Assembly (NCBI GenBank): GCA_021793745.1
Contig: JAJYSD010000136.1
Location: 1-5,165, forward strand
Origin: Bacillota bacterium
GTDB taxonomy: Bacteria; Bacillota; Bacilli; Thermoactinomycetales; DSM-44946
Length of the DNA stretch: 5,165 nucleotides
Direction of reading: 5' to 3'
The stretch's first letter is position 1, and each line of letters starts with the position of its first letter. Below the pieces are notes generated by a model. That model saw nothing but the letters and a program-made list of their open reading frames with translations. It was not told the origin of the DNA and searched no databases. A program made the position numbers and the translations under genes. Of the stretch, positions 1-5,165 are shown in pieces.

Positions 1-2276
1 GACAGGAAGTCGCCTTAAGGGCCAATTTCCGTTCCGATCCCCGGCTCGTCCGCTTTGCCAACGGTTTTTTCTCCCGGCTCATGTCCTCGGATCCGGGGGA
101 GCCCAATTATTACCAGAAAGCGGAGGCCTGCGGCCCTTCGGCGGGGGAAGGGCCCTGTCTGGAATATTTGGCTGTGCCGGACCCGGAGGAGCGGGCCGGG
201 GAGAGCGCCCGGTCGGCGGAGGCCCGCCTGATCGCCCGCCGGATCGCGGCGCTGATCGATGCGGGCTGGCGGCCCGGCGACATCGCCGTACTGTTTCGGG
301 CGATGACGGATATCAAGCGCTATGAGCAGGAGCTGGTCCGCCTGGGCATTCCCTTTCACGTCATCAAGGGACGGGGGTTTTACGACCGTCAGGAGATCGT
401 GGATGTGTTAAACCTGCTCCGTTGGTTGACGGATCCCTCCGACGCCCTGGCGTTGGCGGGGGTGCTGCGCTCCCCCTTCTGCGCCGTCAGCGACGAAACG
501 CTCCTGTGGCTGAAGGAGGCGGGAGCGCTGGGGCGGCCGGAATCCTGGACGGAGGTGGAGGAGATTTCGACAGTCGAGCGGGCGAAGCTGGCCGACTTTC
601 GCCGGCTGGCGGAGCGGGCCGCGCTCCTCATGGGACGCATCCCCGTCGCCGATCTGATCGAAGAGCTGTTGGTGGAAAGCGGGTACGATCTGGTTCTGTG
701 GGCAACGCCCCAGGGAACGCAGGCCCGGGCCAACCTGGAAAAACTGATCGACCTGGCCCGTTCCCGGAAAGGGGACATCGCCTATTCGCCGGATCTCTTT
801 TTGGAGGAAATGGAGCTGTTGATCGACCAGCCGATTCCGGAGACGGAGGCGGCTGTGGAATCGGAGGGAACGGACAGCGTCCAGTTGATGACGATCCACC
901 AATCGAAGGGATTGGAGTTCCCGGTGGTGATCCTTCCCGATCTGGGCCGCCGCTCCCCGGGGAATGCCGGCGGGATGGAGGTGGATGAGGAATCGGGATT
1001 GGTTCTGCGCCTCTACCATCCGTCGGGGGAGGCGATGGAATCGGACCGCTGGCTGAAAGTCCGGGAAAAGGAGCAGCGGCTGGAGCGGGAGGAATCGGTC
1101 CGCCTTTTCTACGTCGCCGTCACCCGGGCGGAGCAGCGGCTGATCCTGAGCGGTGTTCCGGAAGAGCACCGGGAAGCGCGGAAGGGGGGAGAAATCCTTT
1201 CTTCCGGTTCCTGGAGCAAATGGTTGGATGCCGTTTTAGGCTACGATCGGATCGATTGGGAGACGGGGTGCTGGTCCCTTCCCGATGGAGAGGGCGATCT
1301 TCCCATCGCCGTGTGGACCGGTGAAGGGGAGCGCGGCTCGGGGGATCCGGTGCGGGAAACGGCCCTGGACCGCTTCCTCGGGGAGGAATCCGAAGCGGAA
1401 GAGGGGGAGGCGGAAGAAGGGCTTGCCGATGCGGATTGGATGCGGATGCAGCCCCGGGGGCTGACGGAACGGGACAGCGTGCGGGTGAGCGTCACCCAGG
1501 TGATGATGTGGATGAATTGTCCTCGCCGGTATTACTATCGGTACGTCATCGGGATCCCCTCCCCGGAGGAGATGGAAGACCGCTTCGAGCCGGTGGATGA
1601 GGCGGAGGAAGGGGACGGGTACTCCCTGACCCCGATTTTGAAGGGGAATCTCGTTCACCGGATGATCGAGCGGTGTCCCGACGAGCCGCTGTCGGAAGCG
1701 TCGTTGGAGAATCTGTTCCGGCGGGTGGCAGCGGAGATGCCGATATCCCCCGCTCTGGTTCAGCGGGGGTGGCAGGAAGTCCAGCCGCTGATCCGCCGGT
1801 TCTTGTCCAGCCGGATCCACCGGGAAGCGCCGCGCTGCCGGAAAGTGATGAAGGAAGTTCCCTTCTTCATCCGGACCTCCGGTCTGGAGATGGAAGGCAT
1901 CATCGACCGCATCCAGTGGAACGAACAAGGGGAGTGGGAAGTGGTCGATTTTAAAACCAACCGCGTGTCGCGGGAGGAAGCCCTGGAGGCGGCGGAGGAA
2001 TACGCACCCCAGCTTCGGCTCTATGTCCTGGCGGCGCGGCGGGAGTGGGGAGTCGTCCCTTCCCGGGCAACGCTTCTCTTCCTGCACCCCGGCACGGAGG
2101 TTTCTTTCCCGGTGGACAGCGCGTGGATGGCGGAAACGGAATTCCTCTTGGATGCCGCCGCCGAGGGGTTGCGGCGGGGAAGATCCTTGACGGATTATGC
2201 CCCCCGTCCCGGAAAGCGGTGTGCCTACTGCCCCTACCGTTCCATCTGCGAGGCTGCCGGGGCGGAGCAGGGATGA
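1..2276 (+). CDS. UvrD-type helicase / PD-(D/E)XK nuclease (AddA/RecB/AdnA-like), 5' end missing
   Basis: This is the C-terminal 757 residues of an ATP-dependent DNA helicase-nuclease, the kind of enzyme that unwinds and resects double-strand DNA ends for RecA-dependent repair in the cytoplasm. The first full codon is at 3. Counting from it, residues 5-20 (LRANFRS...AN) are helicase motif IV, GDIAVLFRA (92-100) begins the next conserved block, 293-306 (VQLMTIHQSKGLEF) is motif V and 363-376 (EESVRLFYVAVTRA) is motif VI with its arginine. An acidic linker near 459-480 leads to a RecB-family nuclease: GNLVH (His552), GIIDR (Asp635), VVDFKT (Asp649, Lys651) and Gln670/Tyr674. Cys506, Cys740, Cys743 and Cys749 form a C-x(233)-C-x2-C-x5-C iron-sulfur staple. 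The ATG at 81 is internal, because motif IV is encoded before it; Walker A and B must lie upstream. The staple is typical of AddB and Cas4, not of Bacillus AddA, so I give no symbol. The helicase-nuclease call is firm; the subfamily is uncertain. Confidence 0.93.
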   Translation, partial: QEVALRANFRSDPRLVRFANGFFSRLMSSDPGEPNYYQKAEACGPSAGEGPCLEYLAVPDPEERAGESARSAEARLIARRIAALIDAGWRPGDIAVLFRAMTDIKRYEQELVRLGIPFHVIKGRGFYDRQEIVDVLNLLRWLTDPSDALALAGVLRSPFCAVSDETLLWLKEAGALGRPESWTEVEEISTVERAKLADFRRLAERAALLMGRIPVADLIEELLVESGYDLVLWATPQGTQARANLEKLIDLARSRKGDIAYSPDLFLEEMELLIDQPIPETEAAVESEGTDSVQLMTIHQSKGLEFPVVILPDLGRRSPGNAGGMEVDEESGLVLRLYHPSGEAMESDRWLKVREKEQRLEREESVRLFYVAVTRAEQRLILSGVPEEHREARKGGEILSSGSWSKWLDAVLGYDRIDWETGCWSLPDGEGDLPIAVWTGEGERGSGDPVRETALDRFLGEESEAEEGEAEEGLADADWMRMQPRGLTERDSVRVSVTQVMMWMNCPRRYYYRYVIGIPSPEEMEDRFEPVDEAEEGDGYSLTPILKGNLVHRMIERCPDEPLSEASLENLFRRVAAEMPISPALVQRGWQEVQPLIRRFLSSRIHREAPRCRKVMKEVPFFIRTSGLEMEGIIDRIQWNEQGEWEVVDFKTNRVSREEALEAAEEYAPQLRLYVLAARREWGVVPSRATLLFLHPGTEVSFPVDSAWMAETEFLLDAAAEGLRRGRSLTDYAPRPGKRCAYCPYRSICEAAGAEQG
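1392..1421 (+). repeat. Two-copy 15-bp imperfect tandem repeat encoding EAEEG-EAEEG
   Basis: Two adjacent 15-base units (1392-1406 and 1407-1421) each encode Glu-Ala-Glu-Glu-Gly and differ at a single base, a silent third-position change in one Glu codon (gag versus gaa). They lie in the acidic linker between the helicase and nuclease parts of the protein, where length variation should be tolerated. The repeat is in frame and does not interrupt the gene. It probably arose by local duplication; I attach no specific function to it. Confidence 0.6.
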
Positions 2277-2304
2277 GGGAAGCTCCGGAGAGGATCGTTT
2301 GTAT

Positions 2305-2310
2305 GGAGGG
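2305..2310 (+). promoter_or_regulatory. Ribosome binding site of the penicillin-binding protein gene
   Basis: GGAGGG lies 8 bases before the ATG at 2319, within a longer purine run to 2315. This fixes the start at 2319. The ATG at 2303 overlaps the site and is in a different frame. The 42-base gap after the helicase-nuclease stop contains no convincing promoter, which suggests the gene is read from an upstream promoter. Confidence 0.8.
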
Positions 2311-2318
2311 AGAGGTTC

Positions 2319-4409
2319 ATGGAATCTGGGAGAAAAACGAGCAAGCCTCCCAAAAGGAGGGTTACCCGGAAAAAGTGGCCGCTTTGGGCCCGGTGGGTGG
2401 GTATCGGTGTGGCGGGGATGGCGGCGCTATTCCTGATCGCGGTCAACGTGGCCATCGCCATGACCGATATCAGCGCTTTGAAGGATGCGGCTCCCTATCC
2501 CACGATCATTTATGATCGGGAGGGGAATGTGGCCAGCAAAATTTCCATCTCCCAAAAGGAGGCGGTGGATATCGAGCGCGTGCCCACCCACCTGGTTCAG
2601 GCGGTGGTGGCGACGGAGGATCAGCGCTTTTACCGCCACTCGGGCATCGACTATGTCGGTACCCTTCGTGCTCTGATTCATAATTTATTCGCCGGGGAAA
2701 CGGTCCAGGGGGGCAGCACCGTCACCCAACAGCTCGCGAAAAATGTGTTCTTGACCCACGACCGGACCTACAAACGAAAAATCAAGGAAATGCTGATCGC
2801 CAAAAAGATTGAGCGGAATTATACCAAAAACGAAATTATGGAAATGTATCTGAACAATATTTATTTCGGCGAGGGCGCCTGGGGGATCAAGCGGGCGGCG
2901 GAGATCTATTTTGGAAAGGAAGTGGACCGTCTCACCCTGGAGGAGTCCGCCCTGTTGACGGGCATGATCAAAGCGCCGTCCACGCTCAACCCCTTTAAGG
3001 ATTTTCAAAAGGCGATGAAGCGACGGGATCGGGTCCTGGACCGCATGGCGGTGATGGGATTTATCACGGACAAAGAGAAGAAGGCGGCGATGGAGAAGGA
3101 GATCGTCCTCGAGGGAAAACGGCTGAAAAACGATGCAGGGCGATATCCCCACTACGTCGATTACATCCTGGAAGAGGCGATTTCCCGCTACGGGCTGACG
3201 GAGAACGAGGTCCTGAGCGGCGGACTCCAGATCCACACCGAGCTGGATCCCCAAATGCAGCAGGCGGTGGAAGCCGTCTTTAAGAGCGACGACCTGTTTC
3301 CCTCCGGGGGCGGGGAGCAGATGGTCCAGGGCGGCGCCGTCCTCATCGATCCCTCCACCGGAGGGATACGGGCCCTGGTCGGCGGTCGCGGGAAACATAC
3401 CTTTCGCGGCTTCAACCGTGCGTCCCAACTGAAGCGCCAGCCCGGATCGGTCATGAAGCCCCTCGCCGTCTACGTCCCGGCGTTGGAATCGGGGTACGAC
3501 CTGGATTCCCGGCTGCCGGACAAACCGACGAATTTCGGCGATTACCAGCCGAAAAACCATGACGGCCGCTACCGCGGAGAAGTCACCATGTATGAAGCGG
3601 TGGTGGACTCCCTCAATGTCCCGGCGGTGTGGCTGCTCGATCAGATCGGGGTGGAACGGGGGATGGAAGCTGTGCGGCGGTTCGGCGTCCCCCTCGTCGA
3701 AAAGGATCGCCAGTTGGGCTTGGCGCTGGGCGGAATGATTGAAGGCACTTCCCCCCTGCACATGGCTCAGGCGTACTCCGCCTTTGCCAATCAGGGAGTG
3801 ATGGTGGAAGCCCACGCGATCCGCCGCATTGAAAAGCCCGACGGCGAGCTGGTGGCCCGGTGGTACAAGAAGTCCGTTCGGGTCACGTCCAAGGAGGTGG
3901 CCCAAAAGATTACCTATATGTTGAAGGGCGTGGTGGACGAAGGAACGGGAACCCAGGCCCGGATCCCGGGACGGCCCACCGCCGGCAAGACGGGAACCAC
4001 CCAGCTGCCGGGCGGGGGAAGCGGCGCCAGAGACAATTGGTTTGTCGGATACACCCCCCAGCTGACGGGGGCCGTCTGGCTCGGTTACGACAAGACGGAC
4101 GCTGAGCATTATCTCACCACTTCCAGCAGTCAAACCGCCACCCGGATCTTCCGGGAAATGATGACCGCCTCCCTGCAAGGGGAACCGGTGCAGTCCTTCG
4201 ACCTTTCGCTGGTCCGCTGGAAGACACCGCCCAAATTGGTGCGGGAAAGGGAGGAGAAGCCAAAGGAAGAAAAGCGGGAAGGACCGGGGAAAAATTGGAA
4301 AAAGGAGCTGGAAAAGCGGCGGAAGGAGCTCGAGAAGGAATTCCGAAAACATCGGAAAGGGTGGGAGAAGCGCCTCGAGGAATGGCGGAGACGCTGGGGA
4401 GGGGGATGA
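2319..4409 (+). CDS. Class A penicillin-binding protein (PBP1A family, GT51 glycosyltransferase / transpeptidase)
   Basis: This bifunctional enzyme polymerises lipid II into glycan strands and cross-links the peptides on the outer face of the membrane. It has 696 residues, close to Bacillus PbpF/PbpG. A Lys/Arg-rich cytoplasmic tail (1-27) and a signal anchor (about 28-48) are followed by the GT51 domain: EDQRF (100-104, catalytic Glu100), GGSTVTQQLAKN (131-142) and EIMEMYLN (172-179). The transpeptidase domain has SVMK (Ser377 nucleophile, Lys380), SLN (431-433) and KTGTT (557-561). All key residues are present, so both activities should be intact. Residues 641-696 are a Lys/Glu/Arg-rich tail ending in a tryptophan-containing helix, unlike the usual Ser/Gly/Asn-rich ends of this family. 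The gene starts 42 bases after the helicase-nuclease, probably in one transcript, and ends in a hairpin terminator. Which paralogue it is (PonA, PbpF, PbpG) cannot be decided here, so no symbol is given. Confidence 0.97.
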   Translation: MESGRKTSKPPKRRVTRKKWPLWARWVGIGVAGMAALFLIAVNVAIAMTDISALKDAAPYPTIIYDREGNVASKISISQKEAVDIERVPTHLVQAVVATEDQRFYRHSGIDYVGTLRALIHNLFAGETVQGGSTVTQQLAKNVFLTHDRTYKRKIKEMLIAKKIERNYTKNEIMEMYLNNIYFGEGAWGIKRAAEIYFGKEVDRLTLEESALLTGMIKAPSTLNPFKDFQKAMKRRDRVLDRMAVMGFITDKEKKAAMEKEIVLEGKRLKNDAGRYPHYVDYILEEAISRYGLTENEVLSGGLQIHTELDPQMQQAVEAVFKSDDLFPSGGGEQMVQGGAVLIDPSTGGIRALVGGRGKHTFRGFNRASQLKRQPGSVMKPLAVYVPALESGYDLDSRLPDKPTNFGDYQPKNHDGRYRGEVTMYEAVVDSLNVPAVWLLDQIGVERGMEAVRRFGVPLVEKDRQLGLALGGMIEGTSPLHMAQAYSAFANQGVMVEAHAIRRIEKPDGELVARWYKKSVRVTSKEVAQKITYMLKGVVDEGTGTQARIPGRPTAGKTGTTQLPGGGSGARDNWFVGYTPQLTGAVWLGYDKTDAEHYLTTSSSQTATRIFREMMTASLQGEPVQSFDLSLVRWKTPPKLVREREEKPKEEKREGPGKNWKKELEKRRKELEKEFRKHRKGWEKRLEEWRRRWGGG

Positions 4410-4427
4410 TCCCCTCCGGAATTTTTT
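4398..4427 (+). terminator. Probable intrinsic terminator overlapping the penicillin-binding protein stop codon
   Basis: GGAGGGG (4398-4404) pairs perfectly with CCCCTCC (4411-4417), with the TGA stop codon in the loop. Four bases (GGAA) separate the stem from a run of six T (4422-4427). The GC-rich stem is convincing; the gap before the T-run makes it weaker than an ideal terminator, so some read-through into the next gene is possible. Confidence 0.55.
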
Positions 4428-4437
4428 GACGCCGATC

Positions 4438-4465
4438 TTGGATTTTTTTCGGAACGTGCTATACT
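4438..4465 (+). promoter_or_regulatory. Candidate vegetative promoter (extended -10) for the small membrane protein gene
   Basis: TGCTATACT (4457-4465) is an extended -10 element, with TG one base before TATACT (5 of 6 matches to TATAAT). A poor -35 match, TTGGAT (4438-4443), sits 16 bases upstream; extended -10 promoters often tolerate a weak -35. Transcription would begin near 4472, giving a leader of about 30 bases. The nearby TTGACG at 4426-4431 is a better -35 but is 28 bases from the -10, too far to work with it. The position just after a terminator supports a separate transcription unit. Confidence 0.6.
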
Positions 4466-4482
4466 TTTGCTTGAGATTTTGG

Positions 4483-4490
4483 AAAAGGAG
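4483..4490 (+). promoter_or_regulatory. Ribosome binding site supporting a GTG start at 4502
   Basis: AAAAGGAG lies 11 bases before the GTG at 4502, slightly long but acceptable spacing. An in-frame stop at 4472-4474 and the absence of any ATG, GTG or TTG codon between it and 4502 in this frame make this GTG the most upstream possible start. Confidence 0.7.
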
Positions 4491-4501
4491 CGAGCAGGTC
4501 G

Positions 4502-4861
4502 GTGGACTGGCTGGAAAAATGGTTATCCCAGATCATCTCGGGCTTTGCCTGGATGGCCATCTTTATCATCATTTTTTGGATTATATTGATCTTGATCCTG
4601 ATGTTCCGAGAATTGTTTACACCGGACGACCGCTTCCATTTCCGCGAGTATCTGGCGCGGGTATGGAGACGGCTTCTGATTTCCTATGAAGTTATCTCCT
4701 ACGGTGGTCTCATCGTCATCCCCGTCTTGATGTCCGTGGCGGAAGAGGGCGTCAGCACCTACTGGATGATGCTGGTGGCATCGATTGTCTTTTCCGCGGT
4801 CGATCTGTATGTGCGCCGTTACGCAGGCTACTGGCCGTGGGGGAAAAAGTGGTTGCCTTAA
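4502..4861 (+). CDS. Small integral membrane protein of unknown function, three predicted helices
   Basis: I do not recognise a family for this 119-residue protein. Three hydrophobic stretches are clear: about 11-34 (very rich in Ile, Leu and Phe), 58-80 and 86-104. The loop after the first helix (35-57) is rich in Arg, the short second loop is acidic (Glu81, Glu82), and the C-terminus is basic and aromatic (RRYAGYWPWGKKW). By the positive-inside rule this predicts the N-terminus outside and the C-terminus in the cytoplasm. There is no catalytic motif, cysteine pair, lipobox or transporter signature. The coding call rests on the ribosome binding site, the matched promoter, the coherent membrane topology and a frame that ends cleanly before a terminator. 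It appears to form its own single-gene unit between two terminators. Overlapping frames here lack comparable start signals. Confidence 0.85.
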   Translation: MDWLEKWLSQIISGFAWMAIFIIIFWIILILILMFRELFTPDDRFHFREYLARVWRRLLISYEVISYGGLIVIPVLMSVAEEGVSTYWMMLVASIVFSAVDLYVRRYAGYWPWGKKWLP

Positions 4862-4964
4862 GCCCGTGTCTGATCCCTCGGGCGATGGATGGGAGATGGC
4901 AACGCCCTTTTCGTCTCCCATGCCGGCGCCGGGCCATGGGGTCTCTCCCTTCGCCGGGAGTTGT
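4862..4964 (+). other. Inverted-repeat-rich 3' untranslated or regulatory RNA region
   Basis: This stretch between the small membrane protein gene and its terminator contains several pairings. GCCCG (4862-4866) pairs with CGGGC (4879-4883). ATGGGAGA (4889-4896) pairs with TCTCCCAT (4914-4921), extendable by three weaker pairs. CCCATG (4917-4922) pairs with CATGGG (4935-4940) around the self-complementary CCGGCGCCGG (4923-4932). CCGGCG (4923-4928) pairs with CGCCGG (4952-4957), and CTCCC (4945-4949) with GGGAG (4956-4960). Several of these exclude one another. I could not match it to a riboswitch, T-box, 6S, SRP or tmRNA motif. It may simply be a structured 3' untranslated region. Confidence 0.45.
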
Positions 4965-4999
4965 GCACCTTCCTGTTGTAACGGGGGGGTGCTTTTTTT
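4965..4999 (+). terminator. Strong intrinsic terminator
   Basis: An 11-pair stem joins 4965-4975 (starting GCACC) to 4982-4992 (ending GGGTGC), with three G-T wobbles and a six-base loop (TTGTAA). Seven T (4993-4999) follow immediately. The opposite strand has no T-run after the stem, so it works in the + direction only. It most simply ends the transcript of the small membrane protein gene; it could instead be the terminator of a regulated leader for a gene beyond the window. Confidence 0.85.
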
Positions 5000-5165
5000 C
5001 GGCAAGGGGAATCATACGGGAGGCTTTTTCCATCGCCGAAAGGGATGGGTCCATCCTTTCCGCAAGGCAGGAAGCTCCGCAGCCCCTCACCGCCTTTGCC
5101 GGCGGCCCTTTCCTGTGAACTTCCAGCGAGGACACGCTCCGGTGAAGAATCCTTCCCCGTTCCCC
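5000..5165. other. Non-coding tail of the window with two or three imperfect hairpins
   Basis: I find no supportable gene here. TTTCGGC (4997-5003) is complementary to GCCGAAA (5035-5041). GAAAGG-ATG (5038-5047) pairs with CAT-CCTTTC (5052-5060) with one bulged G. GCAAGGC (5062-5068) pairs with GCCTTTGC (5093-5099) with one bulged T. None is followed by a T-run, so they do not look like terminators. A frame from the ATG at 5045 runs open to the edge but has no spaced ribosome binding site. A promoter or leader of a gene starting beyond 5165 is possible but not shown. Confidence 0.35.

Noticed and set aside
81..83. ATG as the start of the helicase-nuclease
   Set aside because: The frame is open from position 3 and the residues before this ATG form helicase motif IV (LRANFRS), so the real start is upstream of the window.
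1236..2087. Minus-strand open frame opposite the nuclease domain
   Set aside because: Composition is rich in Pro, Arg and His with no family motif; it is a shadow of the helicase-nuclease gene.
2685..4352. Long open frame on the minus strand opposite the penicillin-binding protein
   Set aside because: It mirrors the codon pattern of a strongly supported gene on the other strand, has no recognisable motif, and is expected in GC-rich DNA where antisense stops are rare.
4426..4431. TTGACG as the -35 box of the promoter at 4460
   Set aside because: The spacing to TATACT is 28 bases, far from the usual 16-18, and no -10-like hexamer lies at the right distance.
4426..4689. Plus-strand frame starting at TTG 4426
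   Set aside because: Its start lies in the terminator T-run, upstream of the likely promoter, and it overlaps the better supported membrane protein frame.
4837..5118. Plus-strand frame starting inside the small membrane protein gene
   Set aside because: It reads through the strong terminator hairpin and T-run and has no ribosome binding site or motif.
4752..5135. Minus-strand frame across the 3' non-coding region
   Set aside because: No convincing ribosome binding site or domain; it runs antisense through the membrane protein gene and through the terminator, with low-complexity basic composition.
5045..5165. Open frame from ATG 5045 to the window end
   Set aside because: Purines directly abut the ATG with no spacing for a ribosome binding site, the ATG lies inside a hairpin, and the peptide is rich in Pro, Ser and Arg without a motif.
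4862..5165. Known riboswitch or housekeeping RNA (T-box, cobalamin, SAM, c-di-GMP, SRP RNA, 6S, tmRNA)
   Set aside because: Phrases such as GGAAGCTCC and GGTGAAGAATCC recall parts of consensus motifs, but the conserved cores are absent on both strands.

Overview
The window looks like ordinary chromosomal DNA of a GC-rich Gram-positive bacterium of the Bacillota. The evidence is purine-rich Shine-Dalgarno sites (GGAGGG, AAAAGGAG), a TGN-TATACT promoter, hairpin-plus-T-run terminators, and a class A penicillin-binding protein of the Bacillus PbpF/PbpG kind. A member of the Thermoactinomycetaceae (Planifilum/Kroppenstedtia-like) would fit, but that is an impression from protein style and base composition, not a demonstrated identity. 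All three genes are on the + strand. I see no mobile element, CRISPR array, tRNA or rRNA.

Positions 1-2276 hold the 3' part of a large UvrD-type helicase fused to a RecB-family PD-(D/E)XK nuclease (AddA/RecB/AdnA type). The frame is open to the left edge and the window opens inside helicase motif IV, so the start and the ATP-binding motifs lie upstream. The nuclease domain carries four cysteines spaced like the iron-sulfur staple of AddB and Cas4, which classical AddA lacks. After 42 bases and a good ribosome binding site comes a complete 696-residue bifunctional penicillin-binding protein (2319-4409) with intact glycosyltransferase and transpeptidase motifs and an unusual charged, tryptophan-striped C-terminal helix. 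The two genes are probably co-transcribed. A hairpin with a T-run overlaps the second stop codon.

Directly after that terminator lies an extended -10 promoter (4438-4465) and a small gene with a GTG start (4502-4861) for a 119-residue membrane protein with three predicted helices and unknown function. It is followed by about 100 bases dense in overlapping inverted repeats and a strong intrinsic terminator (4965-4999). The last 166 bases have further inverted repeats but no gene I can support.

Functionally, the window combines double-strand-break processing (helicase-nuclease), cell-wall synthesis (penicillin-binding protein) and one unknown membrane protein. Nothing in the sequence shows that they work together. 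I did not find a clearly new system. The best leads are the cysteine staple in the helicase-nuclease, the penicillin-binding protein tail, and the structured stretch at 4862-4999.
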